From Planctomycetota bacterium (lineage in GTDB: Bacteria; Planctomycetota; Phycisphaerae; WQYP01), in assembly GCA_021785435.1 (NCBI GenBank), contig JAJYFE010000017.1:1-42441 (forward strand): 42,441 nt of DNA, written 5' to 3'. Positions 9,201-16,943 of this stretch are shown in pieces. The position numbers and the translations under genes are program-made. The stretch's first letter is position 1. Every line of letters begins with the position of its first letter. Under the pieces are notes generated by a model, which was given only the letters and a program-made list of their open reading frames with translations, was not told the origin of the DNA and made no database searches.

Positions 9201-9745
9201 TCGTCGCTTATGTGTGGATTCGTTTTGGCGGCGTGCGATACGGCTTCGGCGTCATCTTTTCCCTGGTGCACGACGCCATCGTCGCCGTTGCCGGAACGGT
9301 TCTGGCGGTCTACTTGAGCCACACCGCCGTGGGACACTTCCTGCTGGTGAGTAACTTCAAGATTAATATGACCATGATCGCCGCCTATCTGACGATCATC
9401 GGTTACAGCGTCAACGACACCATCGTCATTTTCGACCGCGTGCGGGAAAACCGTGGCCGGTCGCATCAACCGCTTACGGCCAAGCTCGTGAATGATTCGA
9501 TCAACCAGTGCTTTGGGCGGACGATCTGGACCACGTTCACTGTTTTTGCCGTAGTGGCCATCCTGTATATCTGGGGCGGGCCGGGGGTTCATGGCTTCGC
9601 GTACGCCATGCTGATAGGCGTTTTCACCGGCGCCTATAGTACACTGGCCATCGCCTCGCCGATGCTGCTGCATCGGGGCCAGGCGGCACCGGCCAAGACG
9701 GCGGCGTTACCGGCGACATCCGCCCTCGAACGCCCCCGGGCCTGA
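6245..9745 (+). CDS. secDF: SecD-SecF fusion protein, protein-export RND subunit
   Basis: 1166 aa, with SecD and SecF joined in one chain. It uses the proton gradient to pull secreted proteins through SecYEG on the periplasmic side. The SecD half starts with a transmembrane helix and the GGIDLSGGTDLVYQL motif (about residue 30), a large periplasmic region, and five or six helices with the GMAVDANILINERIREE motif near 542, whose Asp is the proton-relay site. The SecF half begins near 670 with another helix, FNGGTQITL near 708, a periplasmic loop, and the matching GYSVNDTIVIFDRVREN motif near 1053. Both periplasmic parts are longer than in E. coli. Fused SecDF is seen in Bacillus and in several other phyla, including planctomycetes. 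Confidence 0.96.
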   Translation: MKSNLLTRFLIIFAAIALAIVCVWSNGLKGGIDLSGGTDLVYQLNVPRDYQGSPNHLAQQVISILRRRVDPDNVHNLVWRVLSGARIEIEMPLADQAARQAQQAYHQLILRLQARNLQPSSIRAAVTCPAAQRQAAMQRLAGGDQKLLHSLEALAERYDRLVAARKTAAPYQANPTAMPTAVLAELNAAQQAYATSLQKVLNYNINVQNLANLFSANYGVHNPHAEKSLNDFLAAHPARRNLVQKLQVAYNFMRAHSGGLDDPAELERLLRGAGVLDFRITVNPSNPQAAEALAQLRTLGPHRGLVPYGTAWFEIDPRNGQDLLRLQSGYVIGYWQGRHYILLHTNAAAALTHHGRAHWKVQNAVLATNPNTGELMVDFNLDPAGGAYMGQLTRRNKGRDMAILLDNKAITAPVIRGTISQHGEITLGVPSATQSAQSIQQQGRLLTQILNAGSLPATLQSQPISVQTIGATLGADNLRAGLRSAMIAFVVVLFFMFFYYTITGAFADVALLMNLLLLLGVMSMLQATFTLPGIAGVVLTLGMAVDANILINERIREELRKGASLWLAVKQGYDRVFWTIFDANLTTSLTSIVLIFVGSEEVKGFGVTLLIGLAVHMFTALFVTRTLMIAAIRFGVMKKIDDLSVAQYFRDLATGTWFKGRWPFMRVFTVTNFDWIGKRRIFWTISAVIMIAGIIAFITRGNRKYDTEFNGGTQITLHLRPGKSLPVAQVRRRIEHLGATIPALRALRHATVYSIGTRQNAFQIITSIVNPTAGAAPVRPSATPPVQLLSRALEHAFADVLKVTPSLTFQGVHRPSAKIRDLLSAGLVMPITRLNLADLIPGAPRADLSDFSGGAAVVLRHITPAASAADLESRLSAMAQEPDFAAQQYWPLRVIGLRAFGKQVAPMSEPVTEAVVVTQNPNLLYPGSGRNVSAWRRSVAAAAWHLVRTALTTSGGLAGVTSFAPQVASEARINAITSVLLSLILIVAYVWIRFGGVRYGFGVIFSLVHDAIVAVAGTVLAVYLSHTAVGHFLLVSNFKINMTMIAAYLTIIGYSVNDTIVIFDRVRENRGRSHQPLTAKLVNDSINQCFGRTIWTTFTVFAVVAILYIWGGPGVHGFAYAMLIGVFTGAYSTLAIASPMLLHRGQAAPAKTAALPATSALERPRA

Positions 9746-10275
9746 TCCGGCCACCTGAATCTCCCCTGCCGCCACAGGCCGCTTGCGGCATAGCATTCGG
9801 CGCCCCGCCCCACACCGGCGTTCCCCCGAAATGTAAAGGTTATTCCCTGACGGCCCCATACCATTCCGGCCCATGAACGGTTATGTCCAGCGAAAGCACC
9901 GTGGCTTTAGCCCGCCCTGCTCGTGGGCGAGCAGGCTTGGTCGAATCGCCTTGAAGTTTCCTGGCCGTGACCCGGCGCACGGTAGCGCCCGGGATGCAGG
10001 ATTTCACCACATCTCCGCGGTCTAAGCGGGTTTCCCGCGGCGCGGTTCCTCACCGCGTTGAAACGCGGTGCTTGCCATCCCGCCCTTTCTTCACGGCTAA
10101 CTCGCGAAACCCAAAATGTAAAATCTCTGTTCATCGGCGCACCGCGCAAAAGGTCGCCGCAGCGACTCTGCGACACGGTGTCTGCCAGCACGCTTTTCCC
10201 GCCCCGCTAACAACGCTAACTCCCAGAACCTAAAACTGATACCCACCGGTGTGCCGCGGCGGTGCAAAATCCGGA
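9746..10275. other. Repeat-rich gene-free region downstream of secDF
   Basis: No supportable gene in 530 bases. It holds the second copy of the family A repeat (9925-9949), short hairpins such as GCGGGTTTCCCGC near 10027 and CCGCGTTGAAACGCGG near 10051, and two imperfect direct repeats (around 10082-10125 and 10197-10235, each CCCGCC...CTAAC...CC.AAA). The genes on either side converge here. Confidence 0.5.
9925..9949. repeat. Dispersed palindromic repeat, family A (copy 2)
   Basis: It matches 3579-3603 at 22 of 25 bases and is flanked by the short inverted pair CCTGCTCG / CGAGCAGG. Here it is intergenic, whereas copy 1 is in a gene. Confidence 0.6.
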
Positions 10276-11391
10276 TTATGGTTTCCGGCGCCGGAACGCC
10301 AGGAGTGGCTCGCTGGATGGGGCGGCGGCGAAACCGTCGGTCTGGAAACACGCCACCCAGTGGCCCGGCTTAACTTCTTTCAGCGGGGGCGCCGTCCGCT
10401 GACACCCATCGCGGGCGGGTCCGGTACATTCCGTGCAGCGTGGCTCAAAGCGGCAGCCCACCGGCCAGTCGCGCGGCGCCGGCACGGCGCCGGGGATCAC
10501 CGCCAGTTTTTCTCGCCGCTGGCCCAAGCGTGGAACGCAGGCCAGCAGTCCCCGCGTGTAGGGGTGCAGCGGATGCGCGAACAGCTCGTAGACATCCGCG
10601 AACTCCACGATCTGCCCCGCGTACATGATGGCCACCACATCGGCATTTTCCGCCACCACGCCCAGGTCATGCGTAATCAGCATGATCGCCATTCCCTGGC
10701 TCGTCTGCAGTTCCTGCAACAATTCCAGGATTTGGGCCTGAATTGTCACATCCAAAGCGGTGGTCGGTTCATCGGCAATCAACAGAGCGGGATGGCAGGC
10801 CAAGGCCATGGCGATCATGACGCGCTGTTTCATACCGCCGGACATCTGGTGCGGATAATCATGTAAACGCCGGGCGGGATCGGCGATGCCCACCCGGCCC
10901 AGCGCTTCGGCGGCCATTTGGACCCCCTGCCGGGTTGAGACTTTCTGGTGGAGATGGATGGCCTCCAGTACCTGCTCGCCAACGGTAAATACCGGATTCA
11001 AACTGGTCATGGGTTCCTGAAAAATCATGGCGATGCGCCCGCCACGGACTTGTCGCATGGCCCAAGCCGGCAGCGTCAGCAGGTCGGTTCCCTCCAACCA
11101 GATGGCGCCGCGCGTGATGCGCCCTGGCGGATCCGGCACCAGCCGCAGCAGCGACAGGGCGGTAACGCTTTTGCCGCAGCCGGACTCGCCCACGAGCGCC
11201 AACGTCTGGCCGTGGAAAATGGTCAGCGTAACGCCATCCACCGCGGGAATTTCACCGGCGGCGGTGAAAAAGCTGGTGTGCAGATCACGCACTTGTAGTA
11301 ACGGAGCGCCGGCGCCGCTAACTTGTCGCCCGCGCGCCTCTTCGCCCGGTTTTTTATCGGTCGCCGTAGCGATTGGGCGATCGGTTTCCAA
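10276..11391 (-). CDS. Peptide/oligopeptide ABC transporter ATP-binding protein (OppD/DppD type)
   Basis: About 371 aa. It energises uptake of peptides or nickel/oligosaccharides by a two-ATPase importer at the inner membrane. Visible are Walker A GESGCGKS, the Q-loop in [10 protein letters not shown], the signature MSGGMKQR, Walker [13 protein letters not shown], the H-loop TH and a C-terminal oligopeptide-transporter extension with four Cys ([18 protein letters not shown]), which in this family can bind an iron-sulfur cluster. The start is uncertain: TTG at 11391 has GAGGG seven bases upstream, ATG at 11445 has no ribosome site, and the frame is open to 11520 over the preceding small ORF. 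No permease, binding protein or partner OppF is in the window, so it is an orphan ATPase here. Confidence 0.88.
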   Translation of the reverse strand: METDRPIATATDKKPGEEARGRQVSGAGAPLLQVRDLHTSFFTAAGEIPAVDGVTLTIFHGQTLALVGESGCGKSVTALSLLRLVPDPPGRITRGAIWLEGTDLLTLPAWAMRQVRGGRIAMIFQEPMTSLNPVFTVGEQVLEAIHLHQKVSTRQGVQMAAEALGRVGIADPARRLHDYPHQMSGGMKQRVMIAMALACHPALLIADEPTTALDVTIQAQILELLQELQTSQGMAIMLITHDLGVVAENADVVAIMYAGQIVEFADVYELFAHPLHPYTRGLLACVPRLGQRREKLAVIPGAVPAPRDWPVGCRFEPRCTECTGPARDGCQRTAPPLKEVKPGHWVACFQTDGFAAAPSSEPLLAFRRRKP

Positions 11392-11491
11392 GATTCGACC
11401 CTCAGCATTCCGCCTCCCGGCGGGGTTACCTAAGTAGCAAGGCATAGGCCGCGCCGTGGCCCCGCCCTTTGCGGCGGCAGGCGGCGCCGGT

Positions 11492-11665
11492 CTACCGCCG
11501 CACCCACATCCATTTGGCATTCCAACCTAAATAGATTTTACGGATCTTCAACGCGAAGTCACGAGGAATCTTTCCGTTATCCAGCCAGTCGCTGGCGCCC
11601 TGTGGGCCTTGGCCATGCGGCGTCCGTGCGTAACGCGGACCGCTCAACCACCCCAGCCGCGCCAT
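11492..11665 (-). CDS. Small basic Trp-rich protein, unknown function
   Basis: A 57-aa ORF whose ATG lies inside the last codons of the DUF1232 gene (different frame), suggesting translational coupling. The translation is Gly/Pro/Arg-rich at first and then reads like a genuine folded end (DWLDNGKIPRDFALKIRKIY, then a W-rich, basic tail ending WMWVRR). Its end overlaps the most upstream possible part of the OppD frame, which argues that OppD starts further in. I do not recognise the family. It could also be the surviving 3' end of a longer gene. Confidence 0.35.
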   Translation of the reverse strand: MARLGWLSGPRYARTPHGQGPQGASDWLDNGKIPRDFALKIRKIYLGWNAKWMWVRR

Positions 11666-11964
11666 AGCAGCCAGATTACAACGCCGAGGCAGCCCAGCCA
11701 CAAGCTGCCGATCAGTAAACCGCCCGTCCATTTCCAAACGCCGCTGATGCGTACACCCTGGGTGCTTTGTCGCCGGCACTCCGCCAGGACCGCGGCTGGA
11801 ATCATGCGCCGTACCGCCAGTACGCCCAAGGGCAGAAGAACCAAATCATCGAAAAGGCCCAGGACGGGAACCACGTCGGGAATGACGTCCAGAGGGCTAA
11901 GGGCATAGATCACCACTGCCGCGGCCAACGCCTTGGCGTACCAAGGTGTCGCGGGATGGCGCAT
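11644..11964 (-). CDS. DUF1232 (YkvA-like) small membrane protein, 5' end disturbed
   Basis: 106 aa from the only ATG (11964). The DUF1232 core is clear: an alpha-helical segment with YALSPLDVIPDVVPVLGLFD and a following LPLGVLAVRRMIP, then a C-terminal transmembrane helix ending LLWRGWGG. The family is widespread, membrane-bound and of unknown function. The coding-like translation continues upstream of the ATG (RLGELKRN..., QEVLALYLA is typical for the family) to an in-frame TGA at 12055-12057, with no ATG, GTG or TTG in between. So either the protein is shortened, it uses a CTG start, or the gene is broken at the TGA. Confidence 0.7.
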   Translation of the reverse strand: MRHPATPWYAKALAAAVVIYALSPLDVIPDVVPVLGLFDDLVLLPLGVLAVRRMIPAAVLAECRRQSTQGVRISGVWKWTGGLLIGSLWLGCLGVVIWLLWRGWGG

Positions 11965-12054
11965 CGCCAGATACAGGGCCAGGACTTCCTGGCGCAGGGT
12001 GCCGGTCTTATGGGCCAGGCGAAGCCAGAGGTTGCGTTTCAGTTCGCCCAGGCG

Positions 12055-12174
12055 TCACCCCAGTTTCGTAAAAACTGGCCGGCACATGGGAGAGGATAGT
12101 GGCCGGCTCCAGCGGCATTCGCGTAAGGCCTTCCAAACCGAATCTTCGCCTACGACAATGGCTTCGGTTTTCAT
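12055..12174 (-). CDS. 39-codon ORF coupled to the MDR gene, possibly the severed 5' part of the next gene
   Basis: It starts ATG overlapping the stop of the upstream oxidoreductase (ATGA at 12171-12174) and encodes MKTEAIVVGEDSVWKALREC and 19 more residues before TGA. The frame is identical to that of the DUF1232 gene immediately after the stop. The start looks like an authentic coupled start of a longer protein. Either it is a leader peptide, or a nonsense change has split a fusion, or an indel has occurred. No family recognised. Confidence 0.35.
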   Translation of the reverse strand: MKTEAIVVGEDSVWKALRECRWSRPLSSPMCRPVFTKLG

Positions 12175-13199
12175 GCCTGGCTCCAGTCCACTACCACGCC
12201 CCACCATTTCGCCGGCTCCAAGGTGAGACCCTCGTATACTTCTTTACACTGCGTCGGTGAGACGACGTGGCTGATCATCGGCCCGACACGCAACTGGCCC
12301 GCGGCCAGATGGTGTTGGATCCGCCGCATCTTGCGCCGATACAACGCGGCGGCATCGGTCCACGGATCACCGCCTGGGGAACTGTCGTGCGCCCCTTGTA
12401 GCGTAATGCCCTTGCAGAAGACATCCCGGATTAAGGGACTGGCATCGATCAGCGGCTGACTGCGCCAATGTGTCATCAAGATCATCTGGCCGCGCCAGCG
12501 TACCAAGGCTGGTATCGTCACCGTGGTGGCGGCTCGACCGGTGGTGTCCACGGCCACGTCGAGGCCTTCGCCGCCGGTGCGCTGCTGAATCTGCCCGGCA
12601 AAGTCGGCGCCGCCGGGGTCCAGCATTTCCCGGATGCCGCAACGGACCACCAGATCACGTCGCGCACTGACGGGGTCGATCCCGATGACCCGGTAGCCGG
12701 CGCTATGGAGGAACTGGGCGACAAAATTGCCGATGGTGCCCAAACCCCAGACGCCGGCGACACCCAACGGATCATGGCGCAACCACTGCAGGGTGGTCAT
12801 GGCGATGCCCAGAAGGCGTGTGTAGGCGGCATGTTGCAGGGCTACCTCCGGATGCGCCGGCACCACCCGCCCATCCACACTGACCGTCTGATAAGAACGG
12901 TGTTGCAACTGGCCCACCACGCGATCGCCGACCTGGTATTGTGAAACCGCGGCGCCAAGGCCGATCACCGTGCCGACACCGGCGTAGCCGGGCGTCCAGG
13001 GATAAGTGCACCATTTGCCCGGCGTGAGCACATCGGGATCCAACGCCAAATAATTGGCGCACTCGGTGCCGGGACTGACGGCGGTAAAGTCGGTACGCAC
13101 CGCGATGTCCCGCGGGCCGAGGATGGTTTCGTCGTAATCAAAAGTCACCGTGGCGACCTCGCGTTTCGCCCGCATCACCCAACCGAGGGCTTTCTTCAT
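12174..13199 (-). CDS. Medium-chain dehydrogenase/reductase (MDR) superfamily oxidoreductase
   Basis: 342 aa (stop codon at 12171-12173). The N-terminal GroES-like domain shows TAVSPGTECANYL, YPWTPGYAGVGTVIGLG and VGDRVVG; the Rossmann domain shows GLGTIGNFVAQFLHSAGY with an Asp at the following strand (IGIDP), which indicates NAD(H) rather than NADP(H). The structural-zinc Cys cluster and the usual catalytic-zinc Cys/His set are not evident, so it may be a zinc-independent member. Proteins of this shape sit in sugar-catabolic operons and oxidise or reduce sugar alcohols or keto-sugars. It lies 41 bases after the alpha-L-fucosidase gene and is probably in one transcript with it. Confidence 0.85.
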
Positions 13200-13240
13200 C
13201 TTGAATTCTCCACGCGGTAATATCTTTTAAGGCCATCCCT

Positions 13241-14497
13241 CTATACTAAACAGTTCGACGGACATGGATCATAGTGCGGGTGCGGCACCCGCGGGATGCG
13301 CATGCCAGCAGTCATATACAGCGCCGGCGGACGGTCGCATTCGAAGCACAACACCGGACACAATGGGTCGGGCGGCGCCGCGGGCAGGCCGCCGACCCGC
13401 ACGCAACCATCTTGCTGCCGGAAGCTGAGCGGTTGACGCGGGGACAAGAGTTTGACACCACGCACCTGACACTGCCAGCCAGCTATGGCCAATGTTTCCC
13501 CGGGCCAGCGCCGCGCCAATAGATAAAGATTATTCCCCCGCACCGTCATGGGGCCGAAGTGATTCCAGTCCCCACGATGTTCGCCGCGCTCGTACATGTC
13601 ATACGTAAACGCATCGGTATCGAAAATACACTCGCTATGGCGGCGTAACCAGTCGCCCACCGTCTCCAGGAGACGCATGGATTCCTCCGGCACGGAGCCA
13701 TCGCCGCGCGGACCGATATTGAGTACTAAATTGCCCCGCTTCTGCGCTACCGTCGCGAGCATTTCCACCACTTGCCAGGGGGTTTTCCAGTCATGATCGC
13801 CGCGGTGATAACCCCAATTGTTATTCAGCGTCAGATTGGCCTCCCAGGGCCTCCAGGGTTTCGGCATCGTGAGATGCTGCTCCGGCGTGGCAAAATCTCC
13901 GGGCAAACCGTTGCGGCCGTTGAACAAAATGTGTGGCTGAATAGCACGCACCATGGCGTTCATTTGCTCGGAGCGCCAGCCGGCGGCGTCAAACGGCCAC
14001 CAGCCGTCATACCAGAGCACGTCGATCGGGTTGTAACGGGTCACCAACTCGCGGATACGCTCGAAAGTGGCGTGGATAAAGCGTTCATAGGCCTGCTTGT
14101 CTTCCAAAGCATCCACCGCGTCCGGCCGATCCGTCCATGTAGTGAGGCTGTGATACAGGCCGACACGCAAGTCGCGGCGGCGCGCCGCGGCGACGATTTC
14201 GCCGACCAAGTCCCGCCGGCTGCAGAAGTCCGTCAATTGGCTCGGATATAATCGATAGCCGTCACAGTGCATGGTGGTCAGGATCAGATAACGCATGCCG
14301 GCGCGCACGGCCAGATCGCAGATCGCCTCGGCGTCAAAGCGGGTGGGGTTAAATTGAGCCGCCAACTGACGGTACTCGGCCAAGGGAATTTGTTCGCGGT
14401 TGAGCACCCATTCGCCGCGCTCCAGCAGACTGTACACGCCGAAGTGAATGAACATACCGTAGCGAGCGTGCACAAACCAGTCGATATTCGGGGACAT
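13241..14497 (-). CDS. Alpha-L-fucosidase, glycoside hydrolase family 29
   Basis: 418 aa. The family's opening WFVHARYGMFIHFGVYSLL is at residue 7 and the barrel continues with AKxAGxxY-like RAGMRYLILTTMHCDGY, GLYHSLTTW and IDVLWYDGWWP, whose Asp (about residue 162) is the nucleophile position of GH29. WGYHRGDHDW and NLVLNIGPRGDGSVP are also typical. It releases fucose from fucosylated glycans such as algal or animal mucin-type polymers. No signal peptide is visible at its start, so unlike the GH3 it probably acts inside the cell on imported oligosaccharides. A CTTTCTCC complement (GGAGAAAG) precedes the ATG. It is followed by the MDR gene and preceded by the Nif3-like gene, 33 bases away. 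Confidence 0.9.
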   Translation of the reverse strand: MSPNIDWFVHARYGMFIHFGVYSLLERGEWVLNREQIPLAEYRQLAAQFNPTRFDAEAICDLAVRAGMRYLILTTMHCDGYRLYPSQLTDFCSRRDLVGEIVAAARRRDLRVGLYHSLTTWTDRPDAVDALEDKQAYERFIHATFERIRELVTRYNPIDVLWYDGWWPFDAAGWRSEQMNAMVRAIQPHILFNGRNGLPGDFATPEQHLTMPKPWRPWEANLTLNNNWGYHRGDHDWKTPWQVVEMLATVAQKRGNLVLNIGPRGDGSVPEESMRLLETVGDWLRRHSECIFDTDAFTYDMYERGEHRGDWNHFGPMTVRGNNLYLLARRWPGETLAIAGWQCQVRGVKLLSPRQPLSFRQQDGCVRVGGLPAAPPDPLCPVLCFECDRPPALYMTAGMRIPRVPHPHYDPCPSNCLV

Positions 14498-14530
14498 TCC
14501 TTTCTCCTTCTCTATAGAACCGTGACCGTT

Positions 14531-15361
14531 TCAGATCGTTCGATACGGGCGGCCGGTAAAAAACGTCGCCACTTTCAGTTTCGGATAACGCCCTTGCAAC
14601 ACGGCGGCGTAGCGCTGCAGGCCGATCTCTTCGGAAAGCTGATGCGAGGTTTCGATGACGGGTAAGCCAACCTCGGCCGCGAATTTTATGAACGCTTCAT
14701 CCATCTCGCCGGCAATGGCCGCCTCAGCGCCATGCGTGATCGCTCGACGCGCCCAGTAGATATTCCCGGAGAGACCGAGGCCGCCCCATAACGAAGCAAT
14801 CTTCCGCACCCGGCGTCTTAGGTCCCCCACGACGCGAACCGTCCCTTGAATTCCCAACCGGCGTTTGATCGCCCGCGCCAATTGGGCCACGCTTAGCATT
14901 TGCGGCAACTGGTAAATGCTTTCCCAACCTTGCTCGTGCACCGCGGTCGTTAAACCGAGCGCCTGGATAAACGCGTCGTAAATGGGAAAGCGATCCAGAC
15001 CATAGTGACACTGTACGAGCGTTAATTTATAGCGCTGGATCAACTCGCGCCGCCGGCGGTTCGGATGCCAGGGCAATTCCGTGACGTCATTGGCGGCATT
15101 CAGCCAGCGATAGGGCGGCAGCTCATGCTTTTCTTCAAAGAACGGCGCTTCGTGGCACAATACAACGTTGCAGCCGCTGGCCGCCGCCTTTTCCAAGGCG
15201 GTTGCCTCGGCCATCCACGTGACCAGCACGCCGCGCACCGGTGTGTCCGGCGAACCGTTGACGAATTGGCCGTCGGGCCAGAGCAGGGGGCCACAGCCCA
15301 CGATTTCTTCAATGGGCTTGAGCAGATTGGCACAGGTAACGGGTGGCAGCATCGTTCCCAT
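14531..15361 (-). CDS. Nif3-like dinuclear metal centre protein (YqfO/YbgI family)
   Basis: 276 aa. The fold family is given by the metal-ligand motifs VLCHEAPFF (the usual HHPxxF position, with one His replaced), LTLVQCHYGLDR and the C-terminal ETSHQLSEEIGLQRYA, where His and Glu complete the two-metal site. The family forms hexameric toroids and includes GTP cyclohydrolase-like members; the biochemical role is unsettled. It begins the nif3-fucosidase-MDR run. The upstream 240 bases to the tRNA contain no gene. I am sure of the family, not of the function. Confidence 0.85.
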   Translation of the reverse strand: MGTMLPPVTCANLLKPIEEIVGCGPLLWPDGQFVNGSPDTPVRGVLVTWMAEATALEKAAASGCNVVLCHEAPFFEEKHELPPYRWLNAANDVTELPWHPNRRRRELIQRYKLTLVQCHYGLDRFPIYDAFIQALGLTTAVHEQGWESIYQLPQMLSVAQLARAIKRRLGIQGTVRVVGDLRRRVRKIASLWGGLGLSGNIYWARRAITHGAEAAIAGEMDEAFIKFAAEVGLPVIETSHQLSEEIGLQRYAAVLQGRYPKLKVATFFTGRPYRTI

Positions 15362-15601
15362 TTTTAATCTTCCTAAAACTTTCCATCTTGGTGCCGCGCA
15401 AGGCCGGAGTTATATCATTTGTTCCGGGGAGGCCGTCGCATTTGACAACCGCGCGGTGGACCCGCCCACTTCCCGCGCGCCGCTTTTTACCGCAGCCAGC
15501 AGGCCGCCTGGGCGGCGTGCGGAAGGAATCAGAAAAGCCCTGTAAACATCAGCTTTTTGGACGCCGCGGCGCTAAGCAACGGCGTACCGCAAATGCGGCA
15601 C

Positions 15602-15683
15602 TGCTCGGGACAGGACTCGAACCTGCACTCCTTTCGGAACCGGAACCTAAATCCGGCGCGTCTGCCAGTTCCGCCACCCGAGC
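15602..15683 (-). tRNA. tRNA-Leu (anticodon UAG)
   Basis: Read on the minus strand the sequence folds as a class II tRNA. The acceptor stem is GCTCGGG (15677-15683) against CCCGAGC (15603-15609) with discriminator A. The D-arm has TGGCGGAACTGGCAGACGCG. The anticodon stem CCGGA/TCCGG encloses loop TTTAGGT, which places UAG at 34-36 (reads CUA/CUN). A long variable arm (TTCCGAAAGGAGT) and the T-loop GGTTCGAGTCC complete it. The 3' CCA is not encoded. Confidence 0.97.
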
Positions 15684-15753
15684 GCTGGGCATGATCCATC
15701 ATACCCGCCTGGGCCACCGTTGCATCAGTCCCTGGCGACAACGGGCCTGGGCA

Positions 15754-15775
15754 ATTATACTGATTCCGGGCAAGA
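15754..15775 (-). promoter_or_regulatory. Candidate -10 element for tRNA-Leu
   Basis: A perfect TATAAT lies at 15754-15759 on the minus strand. It would start transcription about 64 bases upstream of the mature tRNA. No consensus -35 was seen at the normal distance, so support is partial. Confidence 0.3.
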
Positions 15776-15816
15776 CTGAAGGGGAGCTTCGCCGGACCGC
15801 GGTGGCAGCGCCGGAA

Positions 15817-16920
15817 ATGCCGCCAACCAAGGGTCATGCAGACCGCTCTGTGAAAGCAAACCAGGACATGAACAACCGCCGATCTCCGCAGCCGGCGTCG
15901 GCTTCCGCCGCCCCCAACTTGACGGACTATTTGTCCTTACGGGTCCATCCCCTGCCCAAAGGGGCCTTGAAAAAGCCGCGGCAGCGCTTCGCTGACGAAA
16001 TTTACGACATTTTAACGGAAACATCGCGCACTGGCGAGGCCTCCAGCAGAGAATACCGGCAATTGGCCGCCAATTTCGCGCGGCTCATCGCACGGCAGCC
16101 AGCGGGATTCGGGGACAACGGCAAAATGACCGCGGCCATGGCCAAGACGCTTTCCCAGCTCCGCGAACATCTGCGCCAGGAAACTAAAATCGCCCTGGAG
16201 AACAAATTTGCCCGCCCGGGCGTAAACCTCTGCAAGTACAGCTTGAACCGGATCCTGGAAGTTTTGCAGCGGCTGCAAAACCACGAGCATGAAGTGGTCC
16301 GCGCCAGCGCCAGAACGATCCTGGCCACGGGCTTGAACTATAGTGACCTGGCCGTAGCCGAAAAGCTTGCCGACGACGTCCATCAATTGCATCAATGGCT
16401 CACGAGGCACCGCAGTTCGATCGTCCGCAATAACGCCGGGACTATCCTGAACACGGTCATTCACTATAAGGCGGACTTCGCTGCCGGAGCGGCACTCGCC
16501 CAAGGCGCCCAGAAGGTCTACGACCGACTGCGCCGGCATCCCCGCGGAATCGTCCGCCGCAATGCCAATACCATCATGCACGCCGCATTTCGGTTAGGCT
16601 CTGTGGCGCACGCTCAGAGGTTGGCGCAAGGCGTGTGGCGACAATACGTGAAACTCAAGCGGCACCGCAGCCCCATCGTCCGCCGCAATGCCCGCGTTAT
16701 TATCCACGCAGCCTTGCATAATGGAGCCATTTCCCACGCCGAGCGTATCGCGCAAGGGACGCAGAGGCTATACGCCCGGCTTAAAGCCGATCACCATGCG
16801 AACATCCGCCGCTACGCCAAGTCGGTGCTTTCCGATACCTTGACCTACGGTACGACCAACGCCGTTCCGAGACGCATCCGTTCAAAATACGCAGCCCTCA
16901 CCAGAACGAGTCGGTATTAA
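15817..16920 (+). CDS. Protein with five 42-residue helical repeats, unknown function
   Basis: About 367 aa. I do not recognise the family. The first 110 residues are basic and helical. From nucleotide 16264 five tandem units follow, starting at 16264, 16390, 16519, 16645 and 16771: exactly 126 bases each except the second (129). The repeat consensus is YxxLKRHRSPIVRRNAxxI, a stretch HAAxxxGxxxHA, then RLAQGxxxx. This predicts an alpha-solenoid like HEAT or TPR arrays, with a strongly positive RHRS/IVRRNA face repeated along one side that could bind nucleic acid or an acidic partner. No signal peptide or membrane helix. Starts at 15817 and 15868 are both possible; the frame stays open back to 15343, but that extension would run over the tRNA-Leu gene. 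It is convergent with lysA. Confidence 0.7.
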   Translation: MPPTKGHADRSVKANQDMNNRRSPQPASASAAPNLTDYLSLRVHPLPKGALKKPRQRFADEIYDILTETSRTGEASSREYRQLAANFARLIARQPAGFGDNGKMTAAMAKTLSQLREHLRQETKIALENKFARPGVNLCKYSLNRILEVLQRLQNHEHEVVRASARTILATGLNYSDLAVAEKLADDVHQLHQWLTRHRSSIVRNNAGTILNTVIHYKADFAAGAALAQGAQKVYDRLRRHPRGIVRRNANTIMHAAFRLGSVAHAQRLAQGVWRQYVKLKRHRSPIVRRNARVIIHAALHNGAISHAERIAQGTQRLYARLKADHHANIRRYAKSVLSDTLTYGTTNAVPRRIRSKYAALTRTSRY

Positions 16921-16943
16921 GCGGGATGCGCCGGCCCACCGGT

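Noticed and set aside
11644..12174. Recoding of TGA as an amino acid in this genome
   Set aside because: Several clear genes end normally at TGA (tgt, secDF, hcp, the MDR gene), so TGA is a stop codon here.
15343..15816. 5' extension of the repeat-protein frame over tRNA-Leu
   Set aside because: It would read through a tRNA gene and contains low-complexity sequence. Internal ATG starts at 15817 or 15868 are more sensible.
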